A stretch of 64,000 nucleotides of DNA from Rhizopus arrhizus (Eukaryota; Mucoromycota; Mucoromycetes; Mucorales; Rhizopodaceae), in NCBI GenBank assembly GCA_024220505.1, contig JAKZZE010000022.1, forward strand, positions 496,001 through 560,000. Direction: 5' to 3'. Position 1 is the first letter of the stretch; each line of letters starts with the position of its first letter. The notes beneath the pieces were generated by a model. That model made no database searches. It saw nothing but the letters and a program-made list of their open reading frames with translations, and was not told where the DNA came from. This document shows positions 59,963 to 64,000 of the stretch, one piece after another. The position numbers and the translations under genes are program-made.

Positions 59963-60625
59963 TTAACGATAACGGCGGAGAGAAAGGGTGTTGCGACGTT
60001 TCCAGGTGGCCCGACGACCAGAACCCTTGGTGTTATTGAAACGATGACCCTTTTGGTGACCGCGAGACTTCTTACCAACAGCAGTCAAACCACGAGCTTC
60101 ACGACGCTTGTGAACAGGGTTGACGATCCAGTTGATACGGGCATCGTTACGAATGGCCTTGTGAGAGGGATCGACGAGGATGACTTCAAAGTACTTGTAG
60201 GTAGCGTCTTGGTTGATCCAGTATGAGTTCAACACACGCAAGTTACGGCACTTGCGACCAACACGCTCTTCAGCAGTGGAGCGGAGGGACCGTTGGTATT
60301 TGAGTTGGCTGACACCTTCGTTAACGGGCTTACCATAGGTGGCACCCTTGGGGACAGGTCTCTTACGGCCACCACGACGAACACGAATACGGTAGATAAC
60401 GTAACCTTGCTTGGCCTTGTAACCCAAACGACGAGCCTTGTCAGGACGAGAAGGACGAGAAGCACGGTGAATGACGTTCAACTGTCTGTATTCCCAACAT
60501 CTGACACGAAGCAAGAAGCGAGAAACATCGGATTGCTTCTTTCTAGCAAGTTCCTCAAGATACTTGTAGGCTATTGAATGTTAATTGCTTCGTCCATCTC
60601 TAAAAAAATAAAACCTACCACCCAT
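59963..60625 (-). CDS. RPL15: Ribosomal protein eL15
   Basis: 60S subunit protein. Exon 1 is only 7 nt (ATG GGT G, 60625-60619). A 48 nt intron follows, and exon 2 (60570-59963) continues [15 protein letters not shown]. Together they give 615 nt, 204 residues, exactly the family length. Conserved text: [60 protein letters not shown], the [20 protein letters not shown] block and [17 protein letters not shown]. Antisense open frames are shadows. A short first exon just after the start is common in ribosomal protein genes. Confidence 0.97.
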
Positions 60626-60911
60626 AACTATATAATAATCCAAATGTATAAAAAAACAAATCGTTAGCCCAATTGAATTGAGGATTTCCAAATGTCAAAT
60701 TGAGATGAATAGGCGAATCATTTTAATTGAATTTGTATCCATTTTTTATATGCATCCATCCATTATGAAAACAATCATCACACATTCATCTCGCTTGTAT
60801 CTGGTTCTTTATTACCTAAAATGTATATGCTATTGAAGAGAAGGGATGCTTAGTTTGGTTCTTCATTGTTAGTTTGATTCATCAGATTTCCCTTTCTTTA
60901 CTTCGATTCGT
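60626..60911. other. Upstream region of eL15
   Basis: About 285 nt with T-rich stretches. Likely the eL15 promoter, up to the TA that borders TIR element 3. Confidence 0.45.
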
Positions 60912-60930
60912 TACAGTATTTCCACTTCAA

Positions 60931-61412
60931 TTTTTTTTTTTTTTTTTTTTTTGTAAAATGGTATATTTCATTCAAGTACCGCCAGTTGGCTTGTACTTAT
61001 TAAAGAATATAAAAGAAATAGAAGCATGAAAAAAAAGGTTGCATTAATCTGATCGAAGTGATTTCTGGCTTTCTCTATAGGAGTTTTCGTCATGTATACG
61101 TTTGATTGCTTGCGTTGCTCGTGCAGCAGCTTCGTCGGGCCAGAAGGTACGACCATCGAAGACAAAACGCCAATGGCATCGCCAGATAGCCCAGACAGTA
61201 CAAGCAGTGATTGTATGGCCATCGACACGTAGACCTGAAAGCATTTGTATATCTGTAGACGAGCCTAAAGCCAGATAGTCATAGGTAAATCTTGCAGTTG
61301 GCTATAAAAAATGATTTACAATGCGTGACCAGGTTTCTTTTTTATGCACACAAGACCACAAAAAGTGCTCATCGTCTTCAACGCCTCCACATAGAAGGCA
61401 AAAGGGATCCAA
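60931..61412 (-). mobile_element. 5'-truncated LINE tail on minus, inserted in element 3
   Basis: The T-run at 60931-60952 is the poly-A tail read from the other strand. Flanks CCACTTCAA(TTTT) at 60922 and 61413 form the target duplication. On minus it codes the LINE C-terminal zinc motif CLLCGGVEDDEHFLWSC (about 61405-61340) and then HTITACTVWAIWRCHWRFVF, ending YRESQKSLRSD at 61044. At least one stop separates the two parts. Confidence 0.85.
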
Positions 61413-61595
61413 CCACTTCAATTTTGACCAAACCGGCAACAAAATTCGACCAATAAAAAATAAATCACGACCAAAAGTGACGTCTCATTTCGACCAAATG
61501 AACTTGCTTATGTCGTCCATTTGTGTATCTTTATTTCGACTAAAAATAAAATAAGTTTGACCAAGCTGCAACAAGCTTTCAACTGCATGGCCGAA

Positions 61596-62370
61596 TTAAA
61601 GAAGTTCTTCTTTATTTAAACGACGCTCAAAGAAGGGTTCGGCGTGCCTAATCCAGCCTTGACAGTCCTCAGGATTCACTTGCTCTGCAACCTCTCTTAT
61701 CCTTGCTACTAAGTTATCGCGATCTATCATTGGAGACCTTCGAACAAGTGTCTTTAGCTTGGCCCAAAGCTCTTCTATTGGATTTAAGAAAGGGGGGTAA
61801 GGTGGAAGGTATATTATTCTATACTCCCTCTTGCTGACCTCCTCTGTGATCTTTTCAGGTTTATGGATAGGTGCATTATCCATGACTGAATTGCAACCCT
61901 TCAAGTTGTGTTTATCAAGGACATCTATGACGTATATAAGAAATGCCATGAATTCTTTCTACTTTGTACCAGCTTTAGTTACCTTCAGCCCAACATTGAC
62001 GACATCAAGGGAACAAATTGCGCCTAGTATGGAAACTGACGGTCCCCTGGTGATTGCTGCTACAACTTTTGCGGGCTCACCTTTCTTTGATCTGCCCTGA
62101 CTTCTTACAGTATGAAGATTGAATCTAGCTTCATCAATGAAGATACAGTCTTGCATAAAACTGATACTGGAGTCTTTAATCCACGCCTCAACAGCTTTAA
62201 ATCTTAGTTCAATAACGTCAGGAGAGCTTCGTTTGGCAGGAATCTTTGTAATTCTCTTTAACGTTCAAGAGCAGCTTTCTTTCAGGTAAATATACGTAAA
62301 ATGGCCCGCCCTTTGGCGTTGGAACGACCCTAATTTTCAATCTTTTCTTTTATTACCGTAGATATAAAAG
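61596..62370 (-). pseudogene. Tc1-type DD34E transposase pseudogene
   Basis: Blocks in order on minus: KIPAKRSSPDVIELRFKAV (end of the DNA-binding part), DCIFIDEARFNLHT (first Asp), RSQGRSKKGEPAKVV, ISILGAICSLDVVNV-type core, NSVMDNAPIHKPEK (second Asp), YRIIYLPPYPPFLNPIEELW (Glu), and HAEPFFERRLNKEELL at the C-terminus. There are 34 residues between the second Asp and the Glu, the Tc1 spacing. All three catalytic residues are present. One in-frame TAG (61959-61961) splits the catalytic core, and at least one more frame break lies upstream of 62270. It is recently dead. Confidence 0.88.
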
Positions 62371-62461
62371 TCCTTATAATGAGTTTAGAAAGTTTAGAAC
62401 ATGGTAAACCATTTGCATACACTGAGTATACACAGTTGCTAATATACACTACTTACATGTA

Positions 62462-63390
62462 GAAATCGCTTTTGAATTGTTGAACTTGGCCGGAGAAACA
62501 AAACAAGTTCAGTGGAACAGTTTCTTAGAGAAAATGTCACAATGCATTATCAACAATTACAAAGGCGGCTCAACCAATAAATATCAAACGAATTGGAAAA
62601 AAGCTTTCAAGGAGAATGCAAAAAAATTAGGGCTCAAAATTGTCCGTGATACTTTGCATAATGATGTCTGGACAGAAAAAATAGTTACTAAATTAAAGCC
62701 CTCCATAATTGTCGATAGTAATAGCTCTGCTAGTACGTCAACATCCTCATTGCAATATCAAACAGTTATAACTGAAAAGGACAAGACTTTGATGAAGCAT
62801 ATGTATGACAAACTCAGTGGCAAATGGGTTTTAAAGAGTGGTGTTGTTGTAGAGGATGCAATTTACAACGAAGCAAAAGACTATTCTGTTGAACAGTAAA
62901 TATCTAATTAAGAAAAAGCAGATATAACTTTATTAACCAATAATAATAGCCCTTTGCATTCTTATGTTTTGCATGTTAACGATAGCAAGTTAACAGATAT
63001 GTTTAAGCCAGAGGAAATGAAAGAGATTGAAGAAGAAAGCGAGAAAGCCGATTTAATGAAGGCTTTACCTGAATCACTAGCAAGTATGTTGATGAATTTA
63101 GACGGAAAGGTAAGCTCAAATAGTCATTTTTTATTTATATTCTGGAATCTTACTGTTTATTTAGAATGACTTTGACTCGAACAACAAAGCATTTCAGGGC
63201 ATTTCCTGCAACCGCCGACAGCAACCAGAGGAGTACTGGTGTCGAGAAAGTGTTTTGAATTATCTCAACCTGTTTATTGACAAAGACAGTGTTTCCAGTT
63301 TTCCAACTGAGCAAGATCTCTTGCAGGATATGTATGGATTCACCAAGGCTACAAAACATATCAGTAAAACTACCACTGAGACGTACTCAT
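62462..63390 (+). pseudogene. Element 2-family protein, N-terminal part, truncated
   Basis: Exon 1 (from 62462) has QWNSFLEKMSQCIINNYKGG, then LSGKWVLKSGVVVEDAIYNE. An intron (about 62897-62949) leads to LHSYVLHVNDSKLTDMFKPE, EEMKEIEEESEK and ALPESLASMLMNL. A further intron (63109-63163) leads to EEYWCRESVLNYLNLFIDKD. The KW.L..G..VEDAIY and F..EE..EIE blocks match the element 2 protein (WMLSTGKIVEDSLY, FTLEEIQEIE). The nuclease-like C-terminal half is missing. A 152 bp insert (63391) and LINE sequence follow. No zinc fingers are seen in this N-terminus. Confidence 0.6.
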
Positions 63391-63542
63391 TTGCTTCTCT
63401 TCTCTCTCCTCTTTTTTGGTCCATCAAATGGTCGCTAGGACTTTTTTTCGTATCATGTATATTCTCTTTTTGTACTTTGATTAGCAAATAGTAGCCTAAA
63501 GGTCGATTGCATTAATCTTTTAAATAAAAACATAAATTTTCG
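63391..63542 (+). mobile_element. 152 bp insert with 16 bp target duplication
   Basis: Flanked by ACTGAGACGTACTCAT at 63375-63390 and 63543-63558. The insert is pyrimidine-rich at the start and ends ttttaaataaaaacataaattttcg, like a severely 5'-truncated LINE or SINE tail. It carries no coding sequence of its own. Confidence 0.75.
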
Positions 63543-63558
63543 ACTGAGACGTACTCAT

Positions 63559-64000
63559 GCTCCCTCCTTTCTACTCAGTTCGTCTAAATGGTCCTCCTTC
63601 TGGCGATTGGACATTCCACTTCGGTCCCGAACTATATGATTCAAGATTATCCACAACTCAATCCCACACACCAGTTTCCTGCACCTATGCAACATACAAC
63701 GATTCCCATCTCCTCTCTGTCCCCTTTGTTTGCAGGAACCTGACTCACTCATTCACTTTCTCTATACCTGCAAGAGAATACAACCAGTTTGGACTAAAAT
63801 TTCATCTTTGTTTATTGATAATGCTTGGCAATATACAATCCACCACTTCCCCTCTGATATCTCTGCTGCTGTTACCACCTTGTCACCTTTCCCTCTTCGC
63901 GACCCTCACATCTCCCTGGGCCTTCTCTGTCATCAAGCCAAATTGTTGCCTGTGTCCTACAAGCTATCTGGTCTGCTCGTTGGCAGTTCATCTTTCACTC
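63559..64000 (+). mobile_element. LINE ORF2 C-terminal fragment running off the window
   Basis: Coding-like text NPTHQFPAPMQHTTIPISSL, then CPLCLQEPDSLIHFLYTCKR (the C-x2-C...H...C zinc motif after reverse transcriptase), then IQPVWTKISSLFIDNAWQYT and SLGLLCHQAKLLPVSYKLSG. The frame stays open to the window end. The fragment starts inside the ORF, so it is 5'-truncated or joined to element 3 by rearrangement. Confidence 0.7.

Larger units (their letters stand above)
60914..63542. mobile_element. TIR element 3 (left end and body; right end not found)
   Basis: TA-CAGTATTTCCACTTCAATT at 60912-60930 is the same terminus as element 2. A LINE tail interrupts here (60931-61412). Element sequence resumes at 61413 with about six GACCAA (or GACTAA) motifs to about 61563. 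A Tc1-type transposase pseudogene follows on minus (61596-62370), then a gene of the element 2 family on plus (62462-63390). No matching right TIR was seen before LINE sequence begins near 63560, so the element is truncated or its right end lies outside the window. Confidence 0.65.

Noticed and set aside
59924..60577. Plus-strand frames opposite eL15
   Set aside because: Shadows of the highly biased eL15 coding sequence.

Overview
The window looks like AT-rich nuclear DNA from an early-diverging fungus, most likely a member of Mucorales (Mucoromycota). Genes are split by short (about 45-70 nt) GT-AG introns. There is no ribosome-binding-site or operon logic. The conserved genes are eukaryotic: RPA1, Nup159/Nup214, dynein intermediate chain, eL15, VDAC, WDR82/Swd2, HEM13. 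The transposable elements (Tc1/mariner relatives, LINE pieces, a tRNA-derived SINE, one solo LTR) and a type III glutamine synthetase fit this assignment. Species was not determined.

Layout. 1-910: flank and a LINE 3' relic. 910-9750, plus strand: a coiled-coil adaptor with a HAP1_N-like region, a DEDDy 3'-5' exonuclease (Mut7-like), a UPF0658-like multispanning membrane protein and RPA1. 10029-12451, minus: glutamine synthetase III. 13557-17528, plus: Nup159/Nup214-type nucleoporin. 17648-22036: TIR element 1. 22066-24579, minus: dynein intermediate chain. 25157-26607, minus: DUF89/ARMT1-like phosphatase. 26969-40760: a transposon graveyard with a MITE, a LINE relic, TIR element 2 (about 8.6 kb, carrying a LINE that itself carries a solo LTR), two decayed mariner/Tc1 copies and a further LINE relic. 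40908-59429: housekeeping genes (VDAC, a small secreted beta/gamma-crystallin-like protein, a Bax-inhibitor/LFG protein, an FMO, an NmrA-like protein, WDR82, 5-oxoprolinase, coproporphyrinogen oxidase). 59963-60625: eL15. 60914 to the end: TIR element 3, broken by LINE inserts and carrying a Tc1-like transposase pseudogene and a relative of the element 2 protein.

The most unusual content is the set of three TIR elements. All have a CAGT....TCCAC terminus next to a TA dinucleotide, and all have TIRs built from repeated TTGGTCA-type motifs (GACCAA on the other strand). Elements 1 and 2 carry no recognisable DDE transposase. They carry large intron-containing genes with PD-(D/E)XK-like nuclease signatures: an Rpn-like protein in element 1, and a two-C2H2-finger plus nuclease-like protein in element 2. 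Element 3 places a DDE transposase pseudogene beside a gene of the element 2 family. I read this as a Mucorales-type mobile element family with nuclease genes as cargo, or with nucleases acting as unconventional transposition proteins.

Splice sites were chosen by eye from GT-AG signals, frame continuity and family similarity. Several joins were checked because exon lengths sum to whole codons: exonuclease 812 aa, UPF0658-like 360 aa, RPA1 600 aa, GSIII 755 aa, VDAC 282 aa, FMO 443 aa, NmrA-like 353 aa, eL15 204 aa. No rRNA gene, CRISPR array or convincing free-standing tRNA gene was seen.
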